The notes under the pieces were generated by a model. The model saw only the letters and a list, made by a program, of their open reading frames with translations, did no database searches and was not told the DNA's origin. Below, piece by piece: positions 1 through 11,410 of a stretch of 64,000 bases of DNA; position 1 is the stretch's first letter; the number at the start of each line of letters is the position of its first letter. The stretch lies in NCBI GenBank assembly GCA_036971475.1, contig JBAIZL010000058.1, positions 2,810,001-2,874,000 of the forward strand, read 5' to 3'. Made by a program: the position numbers and the translations under genes. Source of the stretch: Prosapia bicincta (Eukaryota; Arthropoda; Insecta; Hemiptera; Cercopidae).

Positions 1-222
1 AAACCACTACTTACTGATTTATTCAGCAGACGTGAAAGGCTTGGATCGCCAATCCATATTAAAACTTGCAGTTTTTGTATTGTACATCTTGAAGTTTTTA
101 AATAGAAACGTCTGCTGAATAAATCAGTAAGTAGTGGTTTTTTGCCAAGATAATACAAACAAGTGTAATTTCTATATAAAAACCTTATATAATAAATGTA
201 CAACACAAAAACTGCAAATAAA
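1..222. repeat. PLE-b tail in fold-back (inverted repeat) form
   Basis: The arms at 1-32 and 109-140 are perfect inverted copies (the outer right end reads AGTAAGTAGTGGTTT). The right arm continues into a stretch that also ends other PLE copies in this window: 'tttgccaagataatacaaac' followed by a piece ending 'caacacaaaaactgcaa', seen near 10,145-10,246 and 18,163-18,270. I therefore read this as the terminal region of a Penelope-like element, subfamily b in my naming, present as an inverted dimer. The left end may be cut by the window edge. No ORF is present. Confidence 0.65.
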
Positions 223-859
223 ACAGTACTTGGGTTTACGTTTTAAACAATTAAATTTTGAAAAATATAACAGAAACAAAACAAAGCTACACATTAAAGT
301 TTAAAAAAACATTTTGACTTGTTATTAAATTTTAAAAAATATTTTATTAAAAGTTTTAATAAAACCATCCAGCACAAAGGAATATTAACGATTGCAACCC
401 ATAGTACATTTTTAATCAAACCTGGATCAGAACCGACTGGATGTGTAAGAGTTCCCATGGTAAGTTAACAGAATCTGGGTGACCCTTGTACATTTTGATA
501 GATTCTTTCATTGTTTACCAATATTTAGCATGTCTCCCTCCCCACCTGTGTAGTGACATTTTTAGAAACAATTTTTTTTTTTTAATTAGGTCAATTTTAC
601 ATAAGTTAAAATAAAACAAATATTTATGCAATATGCTGAATTGTTGCCAAAAATTATTTAGCCTGTTACACTGTTATGGATTAAGTTGACCAAACGTTTA
701 TGCATCACTTAGTGACAGAACAGCTTGCTGCGCTTATAATAAAGGATTATTTTTCTAAATTTTATAGGATAATTTTAAGGATAATGTATACTTATAAACA
801 CCAATCACAGTAAAAGGTACTTGGAGCAATCAACAAACTTGGTGCAGACTTAGTAAAGT
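223..859. other. Unassigned AT-rich DNA
   Basis: This is AT-rich sequence with homopolymer runs of T and A and no ORF of note. I see no recognisable gene, RNA or repeat border. Confidence 0.5.
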
Positions 860-1000
860 TTGTGTGTGTGTGTGTGTGTGTTGTGTGCGTGTGTGTGTGT
901 GTATGTGTGTGTGTGTGTGTGTGTGTATGTGTGTGTGTGTGTGTGTTTGTATATATATATATATATATATGTTTGTGAGTGTGTGTGTGTGTGTGTGTGT

Positions 1001-1033
<33 letters not shown>

Positions 1034-1042
1034 GTGTATGTG

Positions 1043-1077
<35 letters not shown>

Positions 1078-1127
1078 CTGTGTGTCTGTGTATGTATTAA
1101 GGTGTGTTTGTGTGTGTGTGTTTGCCA
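860..1127. repeat. TG/CA microsatellite with an internal TA block
   Basis: Long (TG)n tracts with scattered TATG, TGCG and TTTG interruptions surround a perfect (TA) block at about 950-970. The apparent ORFs on both strands (Cys-Val or Thr-His repeats) are artefacts of the dinucleotide repeat. Confidence 0.97.
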
Positions 1128-4100
1128 TTGTAATTCAGAGAAATTTTAAAAATTAATTACTTGAAATTTGTTATATAGCAAGAAATTTTGTTTACAAAAC
1201 GTCTGTTGAAAATAAAAGATAGAGGGAATAAAATACGTACTTGAGTTAAACAAAATTAATAGAATGTGACCACAAGGGACAAATCGGTACTGAAATAAGA
1301 AATATAAAAGTAAAATAAACTAACTTTTAAACTAAGCCACAACTATCCAAGTTTCTATAAACTGAGAATAATTGATATAGTAGTACCTAATGCCATTGAT
1401 GTAGTTCAGTGGTTTGTTGCAGTGTGTGTATGAGTATAGTATTTGATTATAACTTTTCGTTATTTAAATAATTACGACTATTCACAAGTTAAGCTTAAAC
1501 TTACTTACAAAGAATTATATAAAATGTTAATATCTCCAATAAAACCCTGTTTGTAGTCATCAGTGTTAAATCTATACTGAAAGTCAGGAACCAAAATATT
1601 TAAAAACACTCTTTCTTAACACAAAGTATTCATTCCAGTAATTCAAGAAAAGAAATTATCACATTTTGAAGTTAGGGCTCAAATTATACAAATGTAAAAC
1701 TACTAAGAAAGTGATTAATAATGCCTGTCAGGGCATAATACTGACAGGGCATAATACTGACAGGGTTTATAAACTCAACTGTTTTCTTATCCAATGACAA
1801 AATGACATATCTGCCAATAATTAATTAAATCCTTACTCTTTCCTTAAGGAGTAAACATTAGACTGCCATCATACAAGTATAAGCACAAAATAGGTCTAGA
1901 ATTTAGAGTGCTACTGTAAACAAGAATGATCAGGTGAAATATATAAATAGTAAGGAAGTGGATATTATAATTATTTTTTTAGAGTAATCACCACAACTTT
2001 GACTATTTAAAAACATCTAAGGTAAGAATTGGAAGTTACTAATTGTAAAATAATTTATTTTACCACCCATAGGAGAAATTTCACACTACTACATATGAAG
2101 GGAAAATGAATCTATATTATTTTACTAATACTACATTAAATCTACAACTCCATGTACAGTGCGTGAGGTTTAACCATGTCTCTGACCTTGAGATCACTAG
2201 GGTGGACTGGGCGGCAGTGCGGGGTCAAAACCCAACACTTCAGAAAACATCAATGTCGTGTTTAAAGTGTAAACAGCTCTAATTAACTAAATGATAATAC
2301 TGTAATAGTTTGATGAAGACATGATCTTTTAATTTATTGCTCTGATTCTGCAAAGAATGAGACGTAATTACGAAAGAGATGATATATGTATTGTATAATG
2401 TTTTTAGTTATGCTAGTAGTCAAATGCTAGAGCAGAACGAGGAACACCGTTAAACCTTACGCACTGTATACTCCATTACCCTAAAGAATTTTTCCTCAGC
2501 CACGTAACCATCCTCCGTCAAAAATAACAAAAATGAAAACAACTTAAATACAGAGCAATAAAAAAAGTTGTCAATGAAATGTACCCGTGAGTTGCCGGTG
2601 TGTCCAAAGACACAACATAATATGTTGAGGTTCGATATTTTACCTTCTATCACAGGTATTTAAAAAGTACAATCCAAAGTAAAATAAATCATTATAAATA
2701 TGTTTATAAAAGCACTTTTTAAATTTCTTTTTTTATGTTTTGAAGTTTTTTCAACAATCTATGTGCTTGTGCATGCTAATACTTCCCTTACAAATGTTTT
2801 CCTAAAAGCTATTGTTCCCCTTGTAACTGTGTGCCTTATAAATGTATTTCAGCAAATGCTCTAAATCATGGGGCGTCCAAAACAAATTTTATAAATACAC
2901 TTTTCCTTCTTTAAATGGCAAAATTAATAGCATAGGCCATGAATATACCCTTAAAAATACGGTTTTATGCATGAACACGTTTTAGAGTTCTGGGAACCTC
3001 ATTGTTGATTTTTCAACAGCGAATGGATTAATTTTATTCTGTTATAGTATTAATGTTACCTTCCTCTTTAAGTTTATCCCCATTAGTTATGTCGTCCTTC
3101 TCTGAGCCCATTCAAAGCATTACTAAAGTTCAATTTGAACAATCTGTCATTATTATTTAACACTTAATTAAAATTGTGTATCACCAACTCTAATTCCTAC
3201 TCTTTTGAACTATTCTTTGATACTTTTAATATAATTTTTACAAATATTTTATTTTCTTATGTTCTGATATTCAACTTTGTTGTACAAGCCTTCTTTACTC
3301 TCACTTAAATTGCTTATAACAATAAATACAGCTTTATTGTTATTCCATAATTTATTGTTTTAAATAAATATTTTAAATCTCTTTAACTACTAATTTTCTA
3401 GCTTTGGTTTTTCTCCTATAACTCTCTTTGTATTCTTTTCTTATAATTCTGGGCCCTTTTTTTCTTGGTAGGGGACAGACGGGCATCACAACCAGTGCAG
3501 GCATAATCGTCAGGCAGGTTTTTAGAACCTTGCGGTGGTGCTATCCAGCGGCAAACGGTCGAAAGTAATACTCGTAGTCACCTTAGATGTGAGACACTAG
3601 AAGGCGAAAAAACTGCGACATCGTGAGTTATAACAACTTTAATGTTTTTCATATTCTTTGATCTAAGGCAAGTCCTCAATTCATGTAACTATTACAAATG
3701 TACATTAACGAGATAGGTTTTTGAAATATAATTGTTTAAAAAAAACTGACAATTTACCCATAAAATTAGATATTGAGAAATGATCTATCGTTGCATGTTG
3801 AGATCTGACAAGGTTTTGTTAATGGGCGTCAGAGTAGGCATATCGGCAACAGGTGGCCAATATACCCGCCAATATTTTTATTATCCCCGACTGCGATATT
3901 TCTTTCGATGTTTCCTTTTACTATTTTTGTGTGAATAATGGTAAATATTCCTCTTTGCTTTACCTAGTATTTTTAAAGGCAAAAAAATGTATATAAAATA
4001 TATTCCCTCGATCGAAGTTGAATAGACAGATGGATCTCTTAATGAAGCTACGTATGTTCCAACCTATAGAATGGATGCAAACAGAAATGAATATGCAACA

Positions 4101-4551
4101 GTCAGTCATTTTCTGATGCGTGTCAAACCTATATAAAATGATAATACTTTGTTGATATTAAATGGACATTAAACCCATGCTAAAAACTTTGTGTACATCA
4201 ACATAACTTGGTAAAGCCTAATCATACAACTCTGGTGAACCACTGCAGCCATTATTTGGTTCCTGTAGATGTGTTTTTCAAGGGACCCCTAAACAGTTTT
4301 ACATTCCACAAGAGGGATATTATTTTTGGGCACTTGAATTGCATTCTGATGTCGGACAAGGTGACACTGGGTATTTACAGGAAAATTGTTGCCAAAACTT
4401 ATTAAAATCATTTTAAATTTTTTATAAATTGTATACTCAACATTTTTGAAATTTTGTTTTGTTACTAAGTGAGGTTAACATTTTCTTAAAATAAATCTTT
4501 TCTACATAAAAACCAGTTTCCTCAATTTATTTACCACTGTTTTACTATGAG
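1128..4551. other. Unassigned AT-rich intergenic DNA
   Basis: No coding exon could be supported on either strand. The short minus ORF at 2450-2653 and the plus ORF at 4208-4405 have no recognisable motif or splice context. A short tandem repeat lies at 1724-1765. A more GC-rich patch at 2159-2260 and another at 3460-3620 resemble debris of dispersed elements, but I cannot assign them. Confidence 0.5.
1724..1765. repeat. Short tandem repeat, 16-bp unit, about 2.5 copies
   Basis: The unit CTGACAGGGCATAATA is repeated with a first, slightly altered copy (CTGTCAGGGCATAATA) and a final partial copy. Confidence 0.85.
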
Positions 4552-4585
4552 ACCATTATGCCAGACCCCCTGAGGGCATAATGGT
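4552..4585. repeat. Perfect 11-bp hairpin
   Basis: The arms ACCATTATGCC (4552-4562) and GGCATAATGGT (4575-4585) flank a 12-base loop. Function is unknown. There is no T-tract or gene context that would make it a terminator. Confidence 0.7.
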
Positions 4586-4751
4586 TACTTGTTTGCTTTT
4601 AGTAAAATTTGTTTTTTAGGTCATTTTTTCCAATCTAAACAAAATTTTTCTCAAATGCACTATATTGGTTTTTGTGTATAATAAATAATTTTCAACTATA
4701 CAGATGGCTTTTGAATTTTGTAGTCCATTACATTCAGTGAAACTTAATAAA

Positions 4752-4880
4752 TCAGTTTTACATTAGTTTATGACTAACCCAACTTTAAATTTTGTAAATT
4801 TATAAAAACTTAAGCTCAGTAAGTTTTTACAAATTTACAAAATTTAAATTCCGGTTAGTCATAAGCTAATGTAAAAGTGA
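4752..4880. repeat. AT-rich inverted repeat (fold-back)
   Basis: The two arms of about 58 bp pair with a few mismatches around a short centre. The left arm contains TTACATTAGTTTATGACTAA and the right arm contains its near-complement ending in CTAATGTAAAAGTGA. It is similar in build to a palindromic MITE. No target-site duplication was identified with confidence. Confidence 0.7.
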
Positions 4881-5919
4881 TTAATATAAAGTTGGATTAA
4901 AAATCAGTTTTAAAATTCATACATTAGTCTGGCTGTTTTGGCCGTCATTCCCCTAAATCATTATTCTTTTATGTACTTTCTCCATTACTAAACAGTAAAA
5001 AAACGTGTTAGATCTTTCAGTTTGATCATTGTAAATCAAATTCCTAGCACACAGATATAAATATGATATCACAAATTGATAACCTATGACTAAAACTACA
5101 AAAGGAACAATAAGGGGGCAGTGTATCCCATTCACAGAATAAATTAAATGGAAAATAAAATTGGTCAAAAATATTGCAAAAACAGGGTACTGCGTGGTTT
5201 TTAAAATGAACATCAAACTACAAAACAACATACAACACAAAACGAATGAAAAAGATAACATAAACACCAGGTAAATAAAGTATTAAAATATCACTCTCTT
5301 TCTATTCAACATGATACTGACTCATTTTTTTGCTAACCACATAATAGAAACAGGAAACACACAAGAACTATTATCAACTATAAAAATTTCACTAATTATT
5401 TGAAAAAATTTACTGTAGTTTATTATTAATCTACATGAGACTAGAATAGAATTATTTGGGGTTGAGGTTGTGTTTATTATTTATTTATAAAAACTTCATT
5501 ACATATTTTCTTCAAATCCTAACTGAAACAAAATTAAAAATCGAAATACAGCAAACTAACAATAAAAAACAAAACAGCAGTTACAAAAAACACAGAAAAT
5601 AATAGCTAGAAATAAAATCAAACAATTATATGCACTTACCTCAACATTATACAAACTACACAAAACTCTCATTGTAATTTTACACCACAATAAACTCAAA
5701 TAAATCATCTGATACACTAACAAACATGTACACAAACTACAACAAAAGTTATCATACACAGATAAAAACTAAAATTACATATCTTCTCAATTCAAAATAA
5801 TATCACATTGCACATCAACCACAAGTTTCACCTATGTACAATGAATACCACAAACATAGAATTTAACAAAGAATTTGACACTGTTAAACAAAGAGTTTAA
5901 ATACAACTTACATCCCAAA
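4881..5919. other. Unassigned A-rich DNA, possibly decayed retroelement
   Basis: The plus strand is A/C-biased in the same way as the PLE coding remnant that follows at 5920, so part of this may be its 5' portion. A minus-strand ORF at 4953-5267 (104 codons, hydrophobic) and one at 5556-5759 have no recognisable domain. They are likely by-products of the A-rich complement. Confidence 0.4.
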
Positions 5920-6945
5920 AAATAATACCAGAACGAATGACAAACAAACTTCTGAACATGAATACAGAACATCGAACCCACTCAACAAGACTATATTAAA
6001 TATAAAATGTCCAATATAAACACATTAAACACTTAACTCAGAACACTCAACACTAAAATTCAACAAACAAAAACGTGAACAACATAAGAACCATCTCTTA
6101 AAAGCAGATAAAGACAATGTTTTAATAATAATGTACCAACAAGTCGTTGACAATAAATTAACAGAATTTATTAAAGAAAACAACATAACCAAACACCAAC
6201 TAGATCCTACACCAAAATAGCAAACACAAGTCAAAACTCATCTAAACAAATGCACCCACATGAACTCTGAACAAAGGAAATGCTACAAACAAATAAAACC
6301 CAAGCGCCCATACTTAATGCATTACCTAAAACCTACAATCAAAACACACCCATTTAACACTAATCATCGACACACCAGCTCTTCATAAAAACTAGCCAAG
6401 TACATAGATAAACATATTAGAAGCAACACAGCCTTTAAAAGTAACACATCTTTACACAATTACATTGCCCTGAACCACTAAATTAAAGAGATTCATGTGC
6501 CACACAACTCCACCACAGCATCATTCGAGAAAAACCTATGCACCAATGGAGCAACAATCACTTACCATTCTAGAAAACAATATCATAATAAATGAAACTC
6601 CACAAAAACTCATCCAAGAAATTATTAGGCTTGCCAAACTCATTTAATTTACCCAAGCTACAAAAAGACTACAATGAAAAACTTAACACATTGCCCAAAA
6701 AACAACTAAAAAGTCTTATTGGCAATATACTCAAGAAAATTAATTGCAAACAACATCTCCAAACAGCCGCACTATCAAACCACCAAACAAACAGATAACA
6801 AATCTCTATTATTTACTACAATGAACACAAAATTGCTTTCCTCTTCAGAAACTCAATTATTGTGTATCTTGAAAAACACATATAACTCCTCAAACAATAA
6901 CACAGGAAAATACAATCTGTCTGTTACACATAAAATAGCCTGATA
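5920..6945 (+). pseudogene. Penelope-like element reverse transcriptase, decayed
   Basis: Conceptual translation with frameshifts and stops gives, in order, a KADKDN...IIMYQQ block at 6101 onward, then KLTEFIKENNITK, LDPTPK, a block equivalent to the PLE 'LPKIHK' region (around 6305-6350), and KLAKYIDKHI (around 6390). A further RT-like tail runs over 6590-6940. This order matches the N-terminal half of PLE reverse transcriptases, where K-A-D-K-G and L-A-K-Y-L-D-K are hallmarks. It has several in-frame stops (for example TAG after LDPTPK) and at least two frameshifts, so it is dead. No GIY-YIG domain follows before 6945. Family assignment is by motif memory only. Confidence 0.75.
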
Positions 6946-7597
6946 GGCAGAAGGATGGTGATTGTAAAATAAAAGTTACTCAACTTTTAATAGACAAAAG
7001 ATCTCTAAGAAAAATTATTTCTGAGCATTTAAAAAGATGTATTTATTAAGGTCTTAAGAAATCATTATGGCCTAATTAAGTTTTTTTCAATCATATAGGT
7101 TGCCCACACCAGAAGAGATAACAGATCCAGCCTTAGAAATTGAATAATAGCTTTTATATAAAATTTTTTGAGTGATAACAGCTCCCAGAATTTTTATTAT
7201 TATTTAACTACGTTAATAAAACTATGTACTATAATAACTTTAAAAAAGTGTTTTATTTCTACATATCATATGTATGTGTGTATATGTGTGTGTATGTGTG
7301 TGTGTGTGTGGTGTTTTCTTGTTATAATAGTATAGAAAAAAATCAATTTTACACATAATGTGATTTAGCTTTACATACACACTGTTATTATCATTATAAG
7401 AACTTCTTGTGTTCAATTTTATGTTAAATTATAAATTAACTTAAGGAGTGTCTGGACAATGGCGAGAATGATAACCCTCAAAAAGCTATCATGCGTGAAC
7501 AGTGTAATATCAATGTAAAAGGCTGTGGACATTTTACATAAAAAATTTATTATAATTTGTATACATTTTTATACATATAAATTTATTTTGTTTACAG
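6946..7597. other. Intergenic or intronic DNA upstream of the MDP1-like exons
   Basis: This contains an exon-like patch at 7099-7146 and a short TG/TATG microsatellite at about 7269-7312. The first MDP1 exon, which should carry the nucleophile motif DLDxT, was not found here. It may lie upstream, outside the window or be lost. Confidence 0.45.
7099..7146 (+). other. Possible terminal exon (weak)
   Basis: A pyrimidine-rich stretch ending in ATATAG precedes an open stretch. In the frame starting at 7100 it reads LPTPEEITDPALEIE followed by TAA. The composition looks coding and the acidic tail looks like a protein C-terminus. It is only about 15 codons, so it could be chance. I cannot tie it to a known gene. 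Confidence 0.25.
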
Positions 7598-7813
7598 TGG
7601 TCAAGGGCTCACTGATGCTAATGGCACTCCCATGAAAATGTATGAACATGCAGGAACAGTTTTAAGAACTTTTCACAAAAAGGGTATAAATTTGGGTATA
7701 ATAGAACAAACCAAACTTGGAGGTAAAATTATACATTTGCTTAAATTGTTACATTTGGATGTTTTTCGTTATTGGCTAATTAATGAAAATTCAGAAATTT
7801 GTAATATGAAAAG
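7598..7813 (+). CDS. MDP1-like HAD phosphatase homologue, internal exon
   Basis: The exon follows a good acceptor (tttgtttacag) and ends at AAG|GTAAAG. It starts with one base completing a previous codon and ends with two bases of the next. It encodes GQGLTDANGTPMKMYEHA, then a helix-rich stretch and LDVFRYWLINENSEICNMK. By order and spacing it aligns with the middle of magnesium-dependent phosphatase 1 (eukaryotic HAD family): the 'V-x-LYPEVPEVLKxL' helix, the 'ASRTSE' strand, the 'FDLFRYF' segment and the 'EIYPGSK' lysine loop. The SRTSE equivalent here reads IEQTK and the EIYPGSK equivalent reads INENSEI, so key residues are not conserved. The DLDxT exon is not seen. The homology call is by eye. 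Confidence 0.62.
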
Positions 7814-7877
7814 GTAAAGAATATTTTATAAAATTTTCTTGCTGTAATCATTATGAATTCACTAAATAAATCTCAAG

Positions 7878-8460
7878 TAATTATTTAAGTAACTAAGGGT
7901 AAACTATTAACTTACTTGCTGATATGTTTCGAAACAATCGTTTCATTGACGAAGTCAACTCTGTATTGGCGGCGCTCACTCAAGGTTGCAGGTGTATGAT
8001 TTATGAGTCTAGAGGGAGATGTGGGATAAAGGGTTGTTCACTACAAAGTACAACAAGGTGTTGGATTCAAAGTGTGTGTGGTCATTTATATTTTGTTTTT
8101 GTGTTGTGTATGTTTTTATATTTCAAATTATTCTGTAGTGGTTAGTTTTTTACTATGGTTTAATATGTGAAGAATATTCAAATTAGTCTGAAGGTTTGTG
8201 TATTGGGTGTTAGTATATGTATGGCATATGTAGTAATAGGTGTTTAGTATATGTTGCCATACATAGTAAACACTATATATTGTATTTCACTATATATTAA
8301 ACAACACGCCTATCTCGCACCTCCTCTATACCCATACATCATACGCCTGTAGCCTTAAGCGAAAGTTTCCAATAGCATGCTGGTTTCTTTAATGAAATGA
8401 GTGTTTTGAAGTACGTCAGCAAGTATGTTAATAGTTTTCATTTTGTTACTCAAATAATTA
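7878..8460. mobile_element. PLE-c tail in an intron, with inverted ends
   Basis: This lies in the intron between the MDP1-like exons. The left part (7878-8165) runs AAGTAAC...TTACTTGCTGATATGTTTCGAAAC and then a GGCGGCGCTCACTCAAGG block. It parallels 30,340-30,600 closely enough to be the same PLE subfamily (c), tail outward. The right part (about 8390-8460) is a degenerate inverted copy (acgtcagcaagtatgttaat...gttactcaaataatt). On the minus strand near 7945-7975 a hairpin TTGAC-TTC-GTCAA is followed by T then GAAACG, which resembles the stem II plus GAAA part of a hammerhead core. Confidence 0.55.
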
Positions 8461-8525
8461 AAAATGAAATATTTTAAATATCGAAAAATTGTTGCTGCTC
8501 ATGGAGAGGTGGTTGTTAATTACAT

Positions 8526-8685
8526 ATTACACTTTGATATTATTTGCTACCAGACTCTTTGTTAATTAAAGGTTGTTAAATTGTTAACTTACACTAGGAG
8601 TAAACGTTTTTACCTTACGGCTTCTTCAGCCTCCTTCAGTTTACAAAAAAGTCTGGTCGCAAGTAATATCAAAGTTTAATAAGAA
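8526..8685. mobile_element. Fold-back insert with hammerhead-like core, same intron
   Basis: The arms CACTTTGATATTATTTGCTA (about 8528) and the near-complement TCGCAAGTAATATCAAAGTT (about 8656) are inverted. On the minus strand 8629-8605 reads CTGAAGA, then a hairpin GCC-GTAA-GGT, then AAAAAC. This is a hammerhead-like arrangement with the canonical GAAA changed to AAAA. I classify it as a relative of the other small fold-backs in this window. Confidence 0.5.
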
Positions 8686-9213
8686 ATATTTTATATATCG
8701 TAGGATAAATTTTGTAATTAATCTATTGAATTATTATGACTGTGACATAACACACATTATTGAATTATTTATGAAAAAGTCACTGTAACATGTCAATAAG
8801 TATAATTATATATAAATTTACATCAAGACTGTAGTGCAAAAAAATAAAAATATTTGTACACTAAATATGTTTATGGCTCCCTAACGCGCATTGTGAGTTA
8901 ACACAAAAATTAAATGCAAGTGATAGAACAAATTGTTAACATTAAAGAAGTGATAGATCTTATTTTTCTATATCAAAACTATGGCACTACTATTTACTAT
9001 GAAAATGTACGTATCCCACTATAGTACTAAGTCTAGCAGCACATTGTGTTTATAAGAACAATGGATCACATCAATTTGATGAAAAAGTGTGAATATTTTG
9101 TTTGTGTGTGACTACTGTCAGGTAGAGATGAAAACCACTATAGTCATTCAATTTTAGCTAGTTGAGTATGTTAAATTCACAGGTTTGATTTGTTGGTTTA
9201 ATTTTTGTTACAG
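8686..9213. other. Remaining intron sequence
   Basis: AT-rich intronic DNA leading to the acceptor at 9202-9213. I see no further feature. Confidence 0.5.
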
Positions 9214-9492
9214 AATCAAAACAAAAGCAAATGTGGATTTCAGAGATATAGTGTATGTTGGCACAAATGAGACAACACTTCAAGAGATGAGAGAATTAGG
9301 AGTTATCATATTCAGAATTCAATGTGGAAAAGGGCTTCAACTTCAACATCTAAATGAAATAATTCATGAATTTGCTACACGCCCATATATTGGTCCAACA
9401 GAAATTATAGAAGAGGAAGAAAGCAGGGAGAATGAAACAACAAATATAGATGAAGAACTACTTAGCAGTATGTTCAAATACATATAGCAAAG
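9214..9492 (+). CDS. MDP1-like HAD phosphatase homologue, C-terminal exon
   Basis: The acceptor tttttgttacag lies at 9202-9213. The two bases carried from the upstream exon (AG) plus the first base here (A) make Arg, so the phases match exactly. The product continues IKTKANVDFRDIVYVGTNET, then LQEMRELGV, FRIQCGKGLQLQHLNEIIHEFA and an acidic tail, ending at TAG 9485-9487. The order mirrors MDP1 ('F-x-xMIFFDDExRN', 'LGVxxxxxxxGM', 'L-x-x-GLExFA'). The metal-binding 'FFDDE' is replaced by 'VYVGTNE', losing both acidic residues. A strong donor (AAG|GTAAGT) sits only five bases after the stop. The protein is either a pseudo-phosphatase or a decaying duplicate. The ORF itself is intact over this exon. 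Confidence 0.65.
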
Positions 9493-9821
9493 GTAAGTAA
9501 TTACAAACAATTTTAAACCAGTCACAATTAGAATATGTCTACAACATTAAATTAAATATTTGTTTGCAATATACAGGGTGCAGCATAATGGGTCATCCAA
9601 CGTTGAAGAGAAACAGCAATAGGTTTTCTACTTTTAAGTTCAGGTGAAGGGTTTTCATTAAAAATTACATCACCTGTACAAGCTCAAAGGATCATTACCA
9701 TTGGAAAATGTGACTTGTTTAATCAAGTAAAGTATCAATTCTTATGACCCTCTGCATGAAAACACACTGCTGTCCTAATTTTATCAAAGCAAATTGTTCA
9801 TAGAATTTGGCAAAATTTGGC
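9493..9821. other. Unassigned DNA after the MDP1-like exon
   Basis: This begins with the strong splice donor that follows the stop codon. A stretch starting 'cagggtgcagcataatgggt' at about 9576 looks like the edge of a dispersed repeat or MITE, but no partner end was recognised. Confidence 0.35.
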
Positions 9822-10246
9822 AAAGTACACATAAAAAACACACTATACTCACAGACTGACATAGACACCAATCTAAAAATCCTACATTACTCAATAAAAG
9901 CAAACAATTTAACACAGTAAAAAACTACGAGATATAAACACCATAAACACTATCCACAACACATTCTAAATGACAAAACACACTCCCAATACACACTATA
10001 TTTGAGCCCATAATTAACAACTATTCTATGAACAATAACACACCACAGAATAAAAATACACCACAGACTCACACAAACACAACACACCTGAGCAACAGTC
10101 TTGTCAGTCATTCACAGCATTGAAAAAGCGCTGACATAGCGCAAAACACATTTGCTGAATAAATCAGAAGTAGTGGTTTTTTTGACAAAAGAAACAAACA
10201 AGTGTAATTTTTATAAAAACCTTAAGATGTACAACACAAAAACTGC
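9822..10246 (+). mobile_element. PLE-b 3' fragment
   Basis: It matches by eye the stretch after the GIY-YIG motif of the other b copies: the CAGACTGACATAGACACCAA block, the CACAGTA...AACTA block and the TATCCACAACACATTCTAAA block. It then runs into the terminal 'tgctgaataaatcagaagta...gtggttt' and the final CAACACAAAAACTGCAAG. The coding part is frameshifted and 5'-truncated. Confidence 0.8.
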
Positions 10247-10519
10247 AAGTTTTAATTCTAAGATATTTCATTGACAAAAAATTTGAGAATGGTATGTTAA
10301 AGCCATTTTTTTAGACATCCCTAATTCCTGCTAATGAAAAGGATTAAATATAAATATATAACTTAGAGGGTGAACATATGGATGGCCTGGGCTCCCACCC
10401 CAAAATAAAGGAAAAAGTATTTAGTTTATACCAATATACAATTTAATACTAATTATGATAAACTTGAACTAAGTTTCTTGAACTAATAGTCTATTAGGTA
10501 TATTATCGCAGTTTAAGTC
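10247..10519. other. Unassigned DNA
   Basis: AT-rich with one GC-richer patch (GGATGGCCTGGGCTCCCACC, around 10,380). No gene seen. Confidence 0.4.
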
Positions 10520-11410
10520 TTACTAACTTGGGGATTTTTAGTCTTTTTTATATTTTAGAATTTTTGTTTTGCTATTGTGAATGTTTCTATTATAATTATT
10601 GAACTATTTCAATAATTAATTTAATTAATTAATTTTGCTTTCTATTTTGCCACCTGATATTGTGATCTGTCCTATGTATATACATGTTTATATTAATTGT
10701 AATTATGTAATAAAAAGTAATTAAAATACAATTTTTCGTCGTTGACCTAAGTAGAGATTGGCTTTAATAAAAATAAATAAATATATTACATGTTTAAATT
10801 AAAATTTTACGTAACAGCAGTTTAGGCAAATTAGTAAACTAAATTTTCTAAAATTTAAAGCTAAATAAGATAACAAATTTAAAATATCAATAAAGTATCT
10901 AATTAAACTTTAGAACGAACGTTAGTCTAACTAAATCAGATTTTTTTATGTTTCAAGAAAACATTTCAATTTTTGGGGACAGAAAGTTAGCAACTTTAAA
11001 AAACGATTATTTTACAAAAATATATAGAAGCGTACTAAAACATTAGTTATTTTTTGTTTATCTCATCATCTACTTGACTTAAAGACGGCAAACGTTTTTA
11101 CAGTTTTTATATATTTTTCATGAAATCTTTTTCTGACTAAACTTTCAAAATTTCATATTCCCGCCATTTTGTGTTGGAAGTGATGTTTTTCTAAAACGTT
11201 TTTAAAACAGCTTTGGTTAAACTAGCATTTGTAAAATATTTTGAATCTAATAACCGCAGCTATTTTAAAGATATTTTTTTGTAACAGATAAACTGGGAGA
11301 AACCTACAAATATTAGGCAAGATAAGTTTATATTTTGTAAAATATGTTTTGCTTATTTTGACCTGTTAAACATCTGTAGAATTTTGACAGAATAATTCAT
11401 ACAGAATCTG
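10520..11410. repeat. Segmental-duplication block 1, left copy
   Basis: It is paralogous to 31,560-32,640 over its whole length. Shared landmarks include the 'gctttctattttgccacctg' stretch (about 10,638), the CCTAAGTAGAGATTG stretch, TTCATATTCCCGCCATTTTG (11,150-11,169) and the 'aaacagctttggttaaacta' stretch. The right copy carries a 248-bp fold-back absent here, so this copy shows the empty site ('aaatatattacatgtttaaa', about 10,778). No conserved ORF. Confidence 0.85.

Noticed and set aside
4953..5267. 104-codon hydrophobic minus-strand ORF
   Set aside because: T-rich complement of A-rich DNA gives Phe/Leu/Ile-rich readings by chance. No homologue recognised and no splice or promoter context.
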